Shown: in pieces, positions 26,811 through 35,863 of the stretch
Numbering within the stretch: position 1 is the first letter of the stretch
Layout of the letters: every line of letters begins with the position of its first letter
Source of the DNA: an uncultured Roseburia sp.
GTDB lineage: Bacteria; Bacillota; Clostridia; Lachnospirales; Lachnospiraceae
Assembly: GCA_947644305.1 (NCBI GenBank)
Contig: CANRYS010000009.1
Span: forward strand, 1 to 64,000
DNA length: 64,000 nucleotides
Reading direction: 5' to 3'
The notes under the pieces: model-generated
Databases searched by the model: none
What the model was told of the DNA's origin: nothing
The model's input: only the letters and a program-made list of their open reading frames with translations
Program-made: the position numbers and the translations under genes

Positions 26811-27713
26811 TTATTCTGTCTGCCCACAGGCAGCCAGAGCAGCCACCGCGCCATCTGCCGCCGCTGTCACCAATTGATGAACTTGCTTCGTGCGGCAATC
26901 CCCTGCTGCATAGATTCCTGGCACACTGCTACAGCAGCTCTCATCCGCCTTTATATAACCACTGGAATCCAATTCCACCACATCCCGGAATCGTTCGTTT
27001 TCCGGCATTTGTCCCACCGCCACAAACAAGCCATTGACGGACAGTTCACTGACGATACCCGAAACCCTGTTTTTTATGATAATGCCCGAAAGCTGCTCTT
27101 TTCCCCTCAGTTCTGTCACCACACTATCCAGAACAAATTCTACATTTTTTGTCTGAAGCAGCTTGTTTACCATGGCATTTTCTCCTCGAAAACGGTCTCT
27201 GCGGTGAATCAGATAGACCTTGCGACAGATCTCAGAAAGATAGAGGGCATCCTCTAAAGCCGTGTTGCCACCTCCCACCACCGCCGTGTCTTTACCCCGA
27301 AAAAATGCACCATCACACACGGCGCAGTAGGAAACACCCTTTCCTGTCAAGTGCTCCTCCTGCTCCAGCCCAAGCTTCCGGTACACCATGCCGGTGGCGA
27401 GAATAATCGAATTACACGCCAACTCCTCATCGCCGCATCTCACCAGCTTTTTTTCTCCCTCACACCGGATGGCTTCCGCAGGAGCATACTGAAACTGAGC
27501 CCCTGCTTCCTCTGCCTGCTCCTGCAATCCCTGAATAAATTCAAAACCAGAGATATGCTTGATGCCCGGATAATTATCAACCTCCGGTGAGTTCACGATC
27601 TGACCACCTGCGTTTTTCTGCTCCAGAACGAGCACACGTTTCCCGGCTCTCGCCCCGTACACCGCCGCAGAAAGCCCCGCTGTTCCGGCACCGACCACAA
27701 TAATATCATACAT
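26811..27713 (-). CDS. trxB: Thioredoxin reductase (NAD(P)H-flavoprotein)
   Basis: The 300-residue flavoprotein has an N-terminal FAD motif GAGTAGLSAAVYGARAG (residues 8-24), the redox-active pair in YCAVCDG near residue 130, and an NAD(P)H-binding GGGNTALEDALYL. The C-terminal GDCRTK motif of the FAD site is also present. The active site reads CAVC rather than CATC. It reduces thioredoxin or a related small thiol protein. It lies 15 bases downstream of rubrerythrin in the same direction, which suggests a shared oxidative-stress function. Confidence 0.92.
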   Translation of the reverse strand: MYDIIVVGAGTAGLSAAVYGARAGKRVLVLEQKNAGGQIVNSPEVDNYPGIKHISGFEFIQGLQEQAEEAGAQFQYAPAEAIRCEGEKKLVRCGDEELACNSIILATGMVYRKLGLEQEEHLTGKGVSYCAVCDGAFFRGKDTAVVGGGNTALEDALYLSEICRKVYLIHRRDRFRGENAMVNKLLQTKNVEFVLDSVVTELRGKEQLSGIIIKNRVSGIVSELSVNGLFVAVGQMPENERFRDVVELDSSGYIKADESCCSSVPGIYAAGDCRTKQVHQLVTAAADGAVAALAACGQTE

Positions 27714-27728
27714 CTCCTGTCTGCTCCC

Positions 27729-28343
27729 TTATGCCCATGCCTTCTGACCATCAGTAAATGGGGAGAGACTTACCCGGATAAAGTATCCTTTGTCATGGTC
27801 ACACACCGGACATTTTTCCGGCACTTTTTCACCCTCAAAAATGTAACCACAGTTCAGACACATCCAGCCCGCCTTCACATCGGATACATAGAGCTTATTC
27901 TGCTCCAGATACTCTGCGAACCGTCCAAAACGGTCACCGTGCACTTTCTCGATCTCTGCGATCATTCGGAAGGAATTTGCCACTTTCGTAAATCCTTCCT
28001 CCATCGCTTTTTCACCGAATTTTTTATATACGTCGTCATGCTCTTCATATTCATTATGCTGCGCCATTCTCAAAAGCTGGCCCAGATCCTCTGAGATATC
28101 CACTGGATAGCCCCCATCTACATGAATCGTCTCTCCAGAGAGTTCTTTCAGATGATGATAAAAAATCTCCGCATGTTCTTTTTCCTGCTCTGCCGTAAAA
28201 AGAAATGCCATGGAGATAACCTGCTGATTCTGTTCCTGCGCCTTCTGTGCTGCGAACGTATAACGGTTTCTCGCCTGGCTTTCACCGGCAAATGCACGCA
28301 TCAAATTGTCCTTTGTCTCGCTGTTCTTAAATTCCACTGCCAT
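27729..28343 (-). CDS. rbr: Rubrerythrin
   Basis: Rubrerythrin reduces hydrogen peroxide in anaerobes. The 204-residue protein has an N-terminal ferritin-like diiron domain, with Glu in AGESQARNRY and ExxH in EQEKEHAE, then a second EIEKVHGDR motif. A C-terminal rubredoxin-like domain carries the iron-binding pairs CLNCG and CPVCD. AAGGAGGAAT supports the start. It probably forms an operon with the thioredoxin reductase gene. Confidence 0.95.
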   Translation of the reverse strand: MAVEFKNSETKDNLMRAFAGESQARNRYTFAAQKAQEQNQQVISMAFLFTAEQEKEHAEIFYHHLKELSGETIHVDGGYPVDISEDLGQLLRMAQHNEYEEHDDVYKKFGEKAMEEGFTKVANSFRMIAEIEKVHGDRFGRFAEYLEQNKLYVSDVKAGWMCLNCGYIFEGEKVPEKCPVCDHDKGYFIRVSLSPFTDGQKAWA

Positions 28344-28457
28344 GTTAGATTCCTCCTTGCAAACTTAATTTTCCCATAGCATTACCAGAATTTACATAGA
28401 ATATACGAATTTTTTCCAAAAGAACTTTTAAATTAATTTTAAATGTATGTTTTTATA

Positions 28458-28988
28458 CTACTCCATTTCTTCTTCATCCTCTGGACGCCATGCCTGACCA
28501 AATTTTACATCCCGAAACAGCGCTGAGAGGCCAGTGATCTGCTTTAGTCTCAGTATTTCATCCCGATCCATACCCAAATGCCTGCTGATCCAGGCATCGG
28601 ACCGTCCAATCTCATGAAGTTCTTTGACGATATTACTCATAAGGTCCACATTGTGACTTCCTCTGGCGCGGTTGTGACGAATGGTGCTTGCCATTCGGTG
28701 GTCAATGGGTTTATCAATAACCGATACCGGAATCATTCCCTTTTCTCGTTCGTAGATATCCGGGAATTCCATCATGATACGATAGCGGTGGAATCCGTCC
28801 ACGATCACGTATATATCTTTTTCTTTGGAATAATAGCACACGATGGGCATCGTGTAGCCATCCTCTTTTATACTTTCATATAGAAGTTTCATCTCCGGCG
28901 GCGCCACAGCGTTGGGGTTATATGTATTGGGTTTTACCTTTTCCACTGGTACAGATATCACATTGTAAACCGGACTTTTGTATGCCAT
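28458..28988 (-). CDS. ParB/sulfiredoxin-fold protein, IbrB-like
   Basis: The 176-residue protein has a ParB/Srx-like N-terminal domain: VPVEKVKPNTYNPN, then the conserved VDGFHRYRI motif, which resembles the ParB catalytic/nucleotide GxHR(Y) box. After it comes HNRARGSHNVDLMS and a C-terminal helix-turn-helix-like stretch (WISRHLGMDRDEILRLKQ). This matches IbrB, which pairs with IbrA, a PAPS-reductase-family protein, on phage-like islands in E. coli, where the pair affects surface-protein expression. The biochemical role is not known. It lies 17 bases after the IbrA-like gene, in the same operon. Confidence 0.82.
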   Translation of the reverse strand: MAYKSPVYNVISVPVEKVKPNTYNPNAVAPPEMKLLYESIKEDGYTMPIVCYYSKEKDIYVIVDGFHRYRIMMEFPDIYEREKGMIPVSVIDKPIDHRMASTIRHNRARGSHNVDLMSNIVKELHEIGRSDAWISRHLGMDRDEILRLKQITGLSALFRDVKFGQAWRPEDEEEME

Positions 28989-29005
28989 TTGTTATTTCCC
29001 TCTTT

Positions 29006-30328
29006 TCATCCTAACTCTCTTACGTTTTTGTATTTCATCTTAATTATGTCAATACGCTTTTGTTGCTGCCTGGTCAAGCCGAATCCCATAAACCGGCAGA
29101 TGTGATCATTTTTCAAAATGCAATAACACATTCTTTTCCAACTAGGTATATCTTTCGTGGATTTGATATCATCCGTATGATCGGGAATCTTTCCCTCAAA
29201 GACAACCCTAGATTTCTTATTCAGTGTGTAATTCGAGACTCCATTGCGCCGGATCTTATAACCATGGGCCAAAAGCTCTTCGATCGTCTCCTCATCCAAA
29301 CCTCCTCCCGTGTTATGCCAGAACTTAATGGAAGTGTTAAATTTTTTTACATAATTATTTCTGAGACGAACCGGCAGTGTGTCCAACAGAAATTTTGTAT
29401 AAGATTCCCATGTATGCCCTTCGGGAAGCGTCACATTGCGGTAGCCCATCGCCTTGCTCCTTCCATAGATACATGCGAAGTTGGCCCCCTGGACCCGGCC
29501 GATCAGCTTCGCCCAGATCTCAGGATCGATCACCCGGTATAAGTTCAAGCTGTCCTTCGAGTAGTCGTTAAAGGGCGAGGCCACCCTCATCTGGGAAGCG
29601 CTCAGACCCGCCATATAGTACAGATCATAGAGATGGTTATAATCATAATCAAACAGATAATTGGCATGCCAGACGTCGCTGGTGGACCAGTCATAAATAG
29701 GAGAAGCACACCATACATCCTTAAACTGCCTGCTGATCCAGCACTCATCCTGATACCCATATTTTTTATTTAGAAAGCCACTGTACCTCTGCATGGACTC
29801 ATCCGCACGCATACCCAGCAGACACACTGTTTTCTTCCCCTCGTGGGACATACTGTACCACCTGCCAAACTGCTTCGCCAAGTCCTCCTGGTGCATCCGG
29901 TATTTATAGGTAGTCATCGGATTATTTTCCAGGTTTATCACATAATCATGATTTGGCATCGGGCGCACCCAAGCCTCCTGCTTCTTATCATCCCAGGGAT
30001 ACCAGAACATCTCATAGCTGCTCAGGGCAGTCCGCGTCGCCATGGGAAGGCATACCCAGTATGGCTCCACGTCCTTTTCAATGCGTTTAAAAGTTCGCTC
30101 AATATATTCTGTAGTCACCGTGTACTGCGCTTCAAAATCCTGATGAAACACACCGATCTTCTTCTCCGGCGCGTATTTCTTCTGATAATCCAGTACTAGA
30201 TTTAAAAGAAGTCCGCTGTCTTTTCCTCCCGAAAATGAAACATATATATTGTCAAATTCCTCAAAAATAAACTTTAACCGCTCCTGCAAAGCGTCAAATA
30301 CATTTTTTTGTACATAAGAACGTATCAT
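29006..30328 (-). CDS. PAPS-reductase-family protein, IbrA-like (DUF3440)
   Basis: The 440-residue protein has an N-terminal adenine-nucleotide alpha-hydrolase (PP-loop) fold with the motif VSFSGGKDSGLL near residues 30-41, then GVFHQDFEAQY. The C-terminal half (about 180-420) is the DUF3440 region, with YDWSTSDVWHAN and ASPFNDYSKDSLNLY. Sulfonucleotide-reductase catalytic cysteines are not evident, so it is unlikely to be a plain PAPS reductase. It starts the operon with the IbrB-like gene. A long leader with three stems lies upstream. Confidence 0.82.
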   Translation of the reverse strand: MIRSYVQKNVFDALQERLKFIFEEFDNIYVSFSGGKDSGLLLNLVLDYQKKYAPEKKIGVFHQDFEAQYTVTTEYIERTFKRIEKDVEPYWVCLPMATRTALSSYEMFWYPWDDKKQEAWVRPMPNHDYVINLENNPMTTYKYRMHQEDLAKQFGRWYSMSHEGKKTVCLLGMRADESMQRYSGFLNKKYGYQDECWISRQFKDVWCASPIYDWSTSDVWHANYLFDYDYNHLYDLYYMAGLSASQMRVASPFNDYSKDSLNLYRVIDPEIWAKLIGRVQGANFACIYGRSKAMGYRNVTLPEGHTWESYTKFLLDTLPVRLRNNYVKKFNTSIKFWHNTGGGLDEETIEELLAHGYKIRRNGVSNYTLNKKSRVVFEGKIPDHTDDIKSTKDIPSWKRMCYCILKNDHICRFMGFGLTRQQQKRIDIIKMKYKNVRELG

Positions 30329-30368
30329 GTGTTACCTCCATGCGCGCACAAACATTTTTGTGAAGGGA

Positions 30369-30453
30369 GTAACGTGCCGTAATCGGCGCGTTACGAGAGA
30401 TTGTCTGGTGAGGTTTTAATGCCTCCAACGGAGGCATTGGAACCGACAATCTC
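30369..30453 (-). other. Structured leader or palindromic element upstream of the IbrA-like gene
   Basis: Two structures sit side by side. GTAACGTGCCG-taat-CGGCGCGTTAC (30369-30394) is an 11-bp hairpin with one G-U pair. A nested pair follows: outer GAGATTGTC (30397-30405) with GACAATCTC (30445-30453), and inner TGCCTCC-aac-GGAGGCA (30420-30436). In the minus-strand transcript this is a 5' leader that ends 40 bases before the start codon. No T-run follows either stem, so it is not a simple terminator. Confidence 0.6.
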
Positions 30454-30474
30454 CTTTACACTTATGTCACTTTA

Positions 30475-30499
30475 TGGTAAATATACCACATTATGGTAT
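30475..30499 (-). promoter_or_regulatory. Operator-like phased half-sites
   Basis: TGGTA, TACCA and TGGTA occur in alternating orientation at about 10-base steps, forming TGGTA-aata-TACCA (30475-30488) and ATACCA-catta-TGGTAT (30483-30499). Such spacing suits dimeric repressor binding. It lies upstream of the IbrA-like leader. Confidence 0.4.
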
Positions 30500-30590
30500 T
30501 TATTTCAACTGGCACCTTGAAGTCGGTTGAGAGAATACCATACTGAAAAATATGAGACCTGTCCTATAATTTAGAACTTTACTTAAAGAC

Positions 30591-30622
30591 AAAAGAAGAG
30601 TACCAATCTGTACTCTTCTTTT
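30591..30622 (-). terminator. Terminator of the radical-SAM DNA-metabolism operon
   Basis: AAAAGAAGAGTAC-caatct-GTACTCTTCTTTT is a perfect 13-bp stem ending in TTTT, located 84 bases after the stop codon of the gene at 30706. Confidence 0.85.
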
Positions 30623-30705
30623 CAATAATTATATATTTCTCCCAAGTCCTTTTTTAAACCGGTGTAATGACACTGTCCAAATATAGAAATCCCTGATGCA
30701 ATACA

Positions 30706-31482
30706 TTAAGGCCCCTGCATTTCCTTCATGTATTTCCGAAAACGTTTTGGCAGCATCTGCATCTGAAGCCTGGGATTGATCCTCTCTTTAATGGCGATGG
30801 AATCCACAAAGCGTTTCCACAGTCTCTGCCACAATTCTTCACTAGCTGAGACACTTAATTCCAATGCCTCCAAGTCCACGTCAGACATCTCCGCTAGGGA
30901 GCATCCCTTTCCGCTCTCGTGGATGAGCACCATCCGATGAACTGTATCGGCGATCACCCAATTCTCTCCGGAAAAGCGGTCTGCAAAATGCTCGGCCATA
31001 TAAGGAAGGACAGCATTTTTCGGATTGATCTTTCCAAACAACACTCCATTTTCCAATTCCTCAAACCGGAGAAACTGAAGTTCATGCTGTATCTCATTGA
31101 CAATATGGCGCTCCAGCTCCATCAGATACTGAATCTCCGGCCGGGTTAAATGATCCATCACCTTCCCTCCCATGTGCAGAGCCAGAATAACCCCCCGATA
31201 AATCCCATCTGCCTTTCCTGGATCATAAGAGACAGAACATTTTTTCAGCCATTCATAGACCGGAATGGATACCTTATTCCGCAGGGTACGCGCCACCTTC
31301 TCAGCCCGTTCATAGTCGGTCTCCACTGGGATATATCTGGCAAACAACTCCTGATGATACATCCTGTCACAGATCTGAATGCGGTTGGCGGCGTGGGGGT
31401 GATGTTCCTCATAAGCCTGGTACACTGCGGTAAATATCCCATCCAGGGAATCTTCGCAAAGATAAATCCATGTCTCATCCAT
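30706..31482 (-). CDS. Probable DNA-metabolism protein, DUF4130/TIGR03915 family
   Basis: The 258-residue protein begins WIYLCEDSLDGIFTAVYQAYEEH. It contains the middle GGKVMDHLTRPEIQYLMELERHIVNE segment and the C-terminal RLWKRFVDSIAIKERINPRLQMQMLPKRFRKYM block; both are typical of the DUF4130 (TIGR03915) family. This family is always found with a radical SAM protein (TIGR03916) and often with uracil-DNA-glycosylase-like proteins. A role in DNA repair or modification is predicted, not shown. It overlaps the radical SAM gene upstream by 8 bases. Confidence 0.85.
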   Translation of the reverse strand: MDETWIYLCEDSLDGIFTAVYQAYEEHHPHAANRIQICDRMYHQELFARYIPVETDYERAEKVARTLRNKVSIPVYEWLKKCSVSYDPGKADGIYRGVILALHMGGKVMDHLTRPEIQYLMELERHIVNEIQHELQFLRFEELENGVLFGKINPKNAVLPYMAEHFADRFSGENWVIADTVHRMVLIHESGKGCSLAEMSDVDLEALELSVSASEELWQRLWKRFVDSIAIKERINPRLQMQMLPKRFRKYMKEMQGP

Positions 31483-32998
31483 ATCTCCCCACCCCCTGCG
31501 TTCCTGAGGTTGTCACAGCACCAGGATACAGATCCAGAAGTGACATCTGTTCAAACCGGTTTTCCCCAGTGACAGAGGCCGGAAGCCGCTCTCTGAGCCC
31601 CAACAGATTGGTCAAAATAAAGCCCTCGTTCATGCGAAGGGGAACCATCGTCTTCCCACCACAGGTGATAAAATACATCGCCCGCTTTAATACCACTCCA
31701 AACTTTTTCAGTGCCTGATAGTCCAGACTGCCAAGCCGCCTCGCTGCCATAATGCGCTTGGCTGATTTGACGCCCACTCCCGGAATACGAAGCAGTGTGT
31801 GATAATCTGCCGTCTGTACCTCAACTGGAAAAAATCCCAAATGATTCAGCGCCCAGTTGCATTTTGGGTCCAGATGAACATTTAAAAAAGGATTCTCCGC
31901 TGAAATGATTTCTTCTGCCCGAAACTGGTAAAACCGCATCAAAAAATCTGCCTGATAGAGCCGGTGCTCCCGAAGCAGCGGCGGCCCTTCTCTTCCCTCC
32001 GGCAGCGCTGGATCTTTCGTCGTATTTACAAACGCTGAATAAAAAACCCGTTTCAGATCAAACTTCCGGTACATCGCCTCCGCCATGTGTACGATCTCAT
32101 AATCGCTTTCTCCCGAAGCCCCCACGATCATCTGCGTGCTCTGTCCCGCTGGCACAAAACTGGCATCCGGATGAAATTCCTGCAGGGCAAAATTCTGGTT
32201 TACCGCCGGCAAAGCTTCCTGCCGTGCAGAACTTTTTCCTTCACTCCTCACCTTTTGTTCCACTCCCAGCTTCCCACTAGTCTCTCCCGGCAGGGCATTC
32301 GGCTGTGAAAAGCTTTTTCCAGTTCCCGGCACACTTTGGTTAGCACCTGGTAGTTCAGGCATACTGCCTCCTCCCAGCAACAGCCGGCTCTCCCGGCGCC
32401 CCATCTGAATCTGGCGCATGGGAGTCAATATCGTCTTCCTGGACTTCTGGGGAGCCAGTGATCTCAAGCCATCAGCTGTGGGCAGTTCCAAATTCGCACT
32501 CATCCTATCTACTAGCCATCCCGTCTTCTCGATCAGCAGAGGATCCGCCCCAGGAATGGCTTTGACATGGATATATCCATTAAAGCGGTATTGAACCCGC
32601 AGAAGATGCACCGCCTGATAAATCTGTTCCATGGTAAAATCCGGGTTCTTTCGTATCCCGGAACTCAAAAATAAGCCCTCGATATAATTCCGCCGGTAAA
32701 AGGAGATGGTGAGCTCCGCTACCTCCTCCGGGGTAAAGGAAGCGCGAGGGACATCATTGGAGAGACGGTTCAGACAGTATTTACAGTCGTATACACATTC
32801 ATTTGTCAGTAATATCTTTAACAGTGAAATACACCTTCCGTCCGCGGAGAAGCAGTGGCAAAGGCCCGCAGCCACGGCATTTCCCATACTTCCCTTCACT
32901 CCTTTGCGGCTGGAACCACTGGAAGTACATGCCACATCATACTTCGCCGCGTCCGAAAGAATCTCTAATTTTGAAAAAATATCCGCTGTCAGTTCCAT
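31475..32998 (-). CDS. Putative DNA repair/modification radical SAM protein (TIGR03916)
   Basis: The 507-residue protein has a radical SAM CxxxCxxC motif, CVYDCKYC (Cys 68, 72, 75), preceded by a second group of cysteines (GLCHCFSADGRC). Near the C-terminus is a helix-hairpin-helix DNA-binding motif (LLRIPGVGVKSAKRIMAARR). The start at 32998 is set by GGAGG seven bases upstream; the longer frame to 33061 is less likely. Between about residues 212 and 280 lies a Ser/Gly/Pro/Gln-rich insertion that looks unstructured and makes the protein longer than the usual 420 or so. It is coupled to the DUF4130 gene. Confidence 0.88.
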   Translation of the reverse strand: MELTADIFSKLEILSDAAKYDVACTSSGSSRKGVKGSMGNAVAAGLCHCFSADGRCISLLKILLTNECVYDCKYCLNRLSNDVPRASFTPEEVAELTISFYRRNYIEGLFLSSGIRKNPDFTMEQIYQAVHLLRVQYRFNGYIHVKAIPGADPLLIEKTGWLVDRMSANLELPTADGLRSLAPQKSRKTILTPMRQIQMGRRESRLLLGGGSMPELPGANQSVPGTGKSFSQPNALPGETSGKLGVEQKVRSEGKSSARQEALPAVNQNFALQEFHPDASFVPAGQSTQMIVGASGESDYEIVHMAEAMYRKFDLKRVFYSAFVNTTKDPALPEGREGPPLLREHRLYQADFLMRFYQFRAEEIISAENPFLNVHLDPKCNWALNHLGFFPVEVQTADYHTLLRIPGVGVKSAKRIMAARRLGSLDYQALKKFGVVLKRAMYFITCGGKTMVPLRMNEGFILTNLLGLRERLPASVTGENRFEQMSLLDLYPGAVTTSGTQGVGRYG

Positions 32999-33075
32999 CC
33001 TCCCACCTCCGAACATCTGTTTTATATTATTATAACACACATGTTCGAAAATATCAAACATTTGTTTGTATTTTT

Positions 33076-35070
33076 TTATTCATTTATAATTTTCCGACTG
33101 CAGCGGTATGTGATCGTAAAATAAATGGCATATACCGCAAGAAGCACCGCTGACGTAGCTACGATGGAAAACAGCATTCCTGTTGTACCAAATGACTCCA
33201 TAATATACATGCTCACCTGAATGCCAAAGATGGAATGTATGATGGCAAGGAGAAGTGGTGTGCTGAAAAAGATCAGGTTCTGCCGGAACAGAGAGCGATG
33301 TATCATCCCTTCATCTACTCCGATCCTTCGCAAAGTCCGATATTTTTCCCGACTGTCCGCTGCCTGAGACAGCTCCTTGAGCGAGAGCAGGGCAAAACTG
33401 GAAAGTACGAAGATAATGCCCAGATATAGGCCCAGAAAAACGATCAGAGCGGTAAGCCCGATGCTCCTCTGATGTATCTCCGTTTTGGTGGACACATAGA
33501 TCCCTGTCTTTTCCCCAAACTCTTTATTGTTTAGAAGCCGATCCATCTCCTCCACACTTTTTTTATTTGTATCATAATTGGCAATGTAATATATATGATC
33601 TGGATGAAGGTTTTCATCCGTCGGAATATCATCAGGAACAACGGTAAAACCTAGCTCAGAACGACTTGATGACATTTGCAGAAAACCATCCTGACAATTT
33701 TTATATTTTGGATGATACTCCTTTCCTCCAAGCCGGATCACATGGCCTTTTTGCAGATATTGTTCATTATACATTCTTAATGTGTAATCATAATTTGAAA
33801 CGACCATATATTCATCCGATGCTAATGTGTACTGCTTTAATCCATAAATCTCCGCCACTTTATTGTAATCACTTAGTTTTATCACACCAGAATTGGCAAA
33901 GATATTTTCACCGTCAACAATACCTGTTTCCTCTTTTTCATCCCATCTATAATAAGCAAAACCTGTGAGTTCTACCACATCTTCAAACAAATCCGTATCC
34001 ATTCCCTGGTTCTGCAGTTTTTCAGTAATGGTCTGCTTTTCACTGTCATAAGGGAGGCCCTGGTCATACGTATACATAAGATTTGCGTCCGCCGGCACAA
34101 GGGTTTTGAGATTATCATTTATGGATTTATTAATCGAAAAACTCGTGGAAAATATACATATGGCTATAAACAACAAAAGGCAGATGATGCTCCCCGCAAA
34201 AACGTTTGTATTTACCCGGCTACTGATCTCCTTTGTCGTAAAGGCATTGATCCCCTTCAAGTAGTTTTTCTTTCTGATTTTTGACAAAAATATTAATAAG
34301 CCGGACAGCGACCAGAAGATCAAAAAGGTAGCTATGATTCCTTTTACAATCTGAAGTAATACCTGACTCTGCTCCGTAAGATTCTCGGCATTTCCCGTCA
34401 CCATCCAATAAGCATGACCGAGCACCACTGCTGCCACCACAAATACCACCAGACAGATCCATGGATTCTTCGCAATATTTTTTTCTGACTTCTTCTCCGC
34501 ATTTAAAAGATTTATCAGCCGCGATTTGCCCACTACGAATAGATCCAACAAAAGGACCAAGGCATACATAATGAGAAAATAAATAACGGTCTTCCCAAGA
34601 GCTTCCCCTGACACATCAAAGGTAAACTGTGACATATCCGCCTCAAAGAGTTTTGCTACCAGCAAACTCATTCCCTGAGACAAAATGATCCCCACTCCCA
34701 TTCCTATCAGCAGGGAAAATACTCCGATAATCACAGTCTCTGCCATAAGGACTCCTGCTATTTTTTTCTTTCCCATGCCAAGGAGCATATAGATTCCAAA
34801 CTCCTTCTTCCTCCGTTTCATAAGATAGCTGCTGGCATACACGATAAGAAATGCCAGTACCACCGACACGATCACACTTGCCACCGAAAGAGTGCTTTTC
34901 ATCAGATCGAGGATATCATATTCTTTTGTAAATATTTTTGTCACTACCGTCTGGTCTGAGATGGCATTGAATATATAAAACACGGAAATACCAATGATAA
35001 GTGTCACGAAATATACAGCATAATCCGACATGCTTTTTTTCATATTCCGAAAAGCAAGTTTAAAAATCAT
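33076..35070 (-). CDS. ABC transporter permease, FtsX-like (BceB family)
   Basis: The 664-residue protein has about ten membrane helices, two FtsX-type permease blocks (about 60-180 and 560-655), and a large external loop (about 310-510) between helices 7 and 8. This is the arrangement of BceB-type peptide-antibiotic detoxification transporters. The start at 35070 follows GGTGAT; the frame to 35082 is less likely. It overlaps the ATPase gene upstream by 11 bases. No two-component pair is adjacent, although a BceRS-type pair lies at 59.2-60.8 kb. Confidence 0.9.
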   Translation of the reverse strand: MIFKLAFRNMKKSMSDYAVYFVTLIIGISVFYIFNAISDQTVVTKIFTKEYDILDLMKSTLSVASVIVSVVLAFLIVYASSYLMKRRKKEFGIYMLLGMGKKKIAGVLMAETVIIGVFSLLIGMGVGIILSQGMSLLVAKLFEADMSQFTFDVSGEALGKTVIYFLIMYALVLLLDLFVVGKSRLINLLNAEKKSEKNIAKNPWICLVVFVVAAVVLGHAYWMVTGNAENLTEQSQVLLQIVKGIIATFLIFWSLSGLLIFLSKIRKKNYLKGINAFTTKEISSRVNTNVFAGSIICLLLFIAICIFSTSFSINKSINDNLKTLVPADANLMYTYDQGLPYDSEKQTITEKLQNQGMDTDLFEDVVELTGFAYYRWDEKEETGIVDGENIFANSGVIKLSDYNKVAEIYGLKQYTLASDEYMVVSNYDYTLRMYNEQYLQKGHVIRLGGKEYHPKYKNCQDGFLQMSSSRSELGFTVVPDDIPTDENLHPDHIYYIANYDTNKKSVEEMDRLLNNKEFGEKTGIYVSTKTEIHQRSIGLTALIVFLGLYLGIIFVLSSFALLSLKELSQAADSREKYRTLRRIGVDEGMIHRSLFRQNLIFFSTPLLLAIIHSIFGIQVSMYIMESFGTTGMLFSIVATSAVLLAVYAIYFTITYRCSRKIINE

Positions 35071-35824
35071 TGAGATCACCACCCATCAGCGTAACAACGT
35101 CCATTATCTTATCAAAAAATTCTTTTCTCGTATCCGATCCCTTTCTCACCTCATTAAAGATCTTCCCATCCTTCAAAAAGATGACTCGTGTGGCAAAGCT
35201 CGCAGCAAATGCATCGTGTGTCACCATAAGAATGGTGGCATCGTAATTTTGGTTCATCCCCTCCATGCTCTCCAAAAGGCTCTTGGCTGATCTGGAATCC
35301 AAGGCCCCTGTAGGCTCATCCGCTAGCACCATCGCCGGGTCTGTGATCAGAGCACGCGCCGCCGCCACCCTCTGCTTCTGTCCTCCACTCATCTGATAGG
35401 GATACTTTTTCATCACATCACTGATGCCAAGGATCTCCGAAATATCATCAATCTTAGCGTCGATCTTCAAAGGCGCCATATTTTGGATAGACAGTGGCAG
35501 CGCAATGTTTTCATATGCCGTCAGCGTATTTAAAAGATTAAATTCTTGAAAGATAAATCCAAGTTTTTCCCGACGAAAACGGTTCAAGGCATTTCCTTTT
35601 ATCCCGGTGATGTCCTTTCCTTCTACATAAATCCTGCCGCTGGTCACTTTATCAATCGTGGAGATGCAGTTCAGCAGAGTGGTCTTTCCTGAACCGCTGG
35701 CTCCCATGATGCCTACAAATTCTCCCGTCTCCACCTCGAAGGAGATCTGATCTACCGCCTTGGTGAGATTGGAAGTATTTCCATAATATTTTTCTACGTT
35801 TTCAAGTTTTAATATTGTGCTCAT
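35060..35824 (-). CDS. ABC transporter ATP-binding protein (BceA family)
   Basis: The 254-residue ATPase has Walker A GASGSGKTT (about 43-51), signature MSGGQKQR, and Walker B MVLADEPTGALD. It belongs to the MacB/LolD/BceA branch that works with FtsX-like permeases. AAAGGAGCG sets the start at 35824; the frame to 35872 covers leader sequence. It probably exports or removes a cell-wall-active peptide together with the downstream permease. Confidence 0.93.
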   Translation of the reverse strand: MSTILKLENVEKYYGNTSNLTKAVDQISFEVETGEFVGIMGASGSGKTTLLNCISTIDKVTSGRIYVEGKDITGIKGNALNRFRREKLGFIFQEFNLLNTLTAYENIALPLSIQNMAPLKIDAKIDDISEILGISDVMKKYPYQMSGGQKQRVAAARALITDPAMVLADEPTGALDSRSAKSLLESMEGMNQNYDATILMVTHDAFAASFATRVIFLKDGKIFNEVRKGSDTRKEFFDKIMDVVTLMGGDLNDF

Positions 35825-35863
35825 TGTGTATCGCTCCTTTCTAGTACAACGGAAATTAAGTTT

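Noticed and set aside
29006-30328. Assimilatory PAPS reductase (cysH)
   Set aside because: The fold is shared, but the length, the C-terminal DUF3440 region, the ParB-like partner and the lack of sulfate-assimilation neighbours do not fit.
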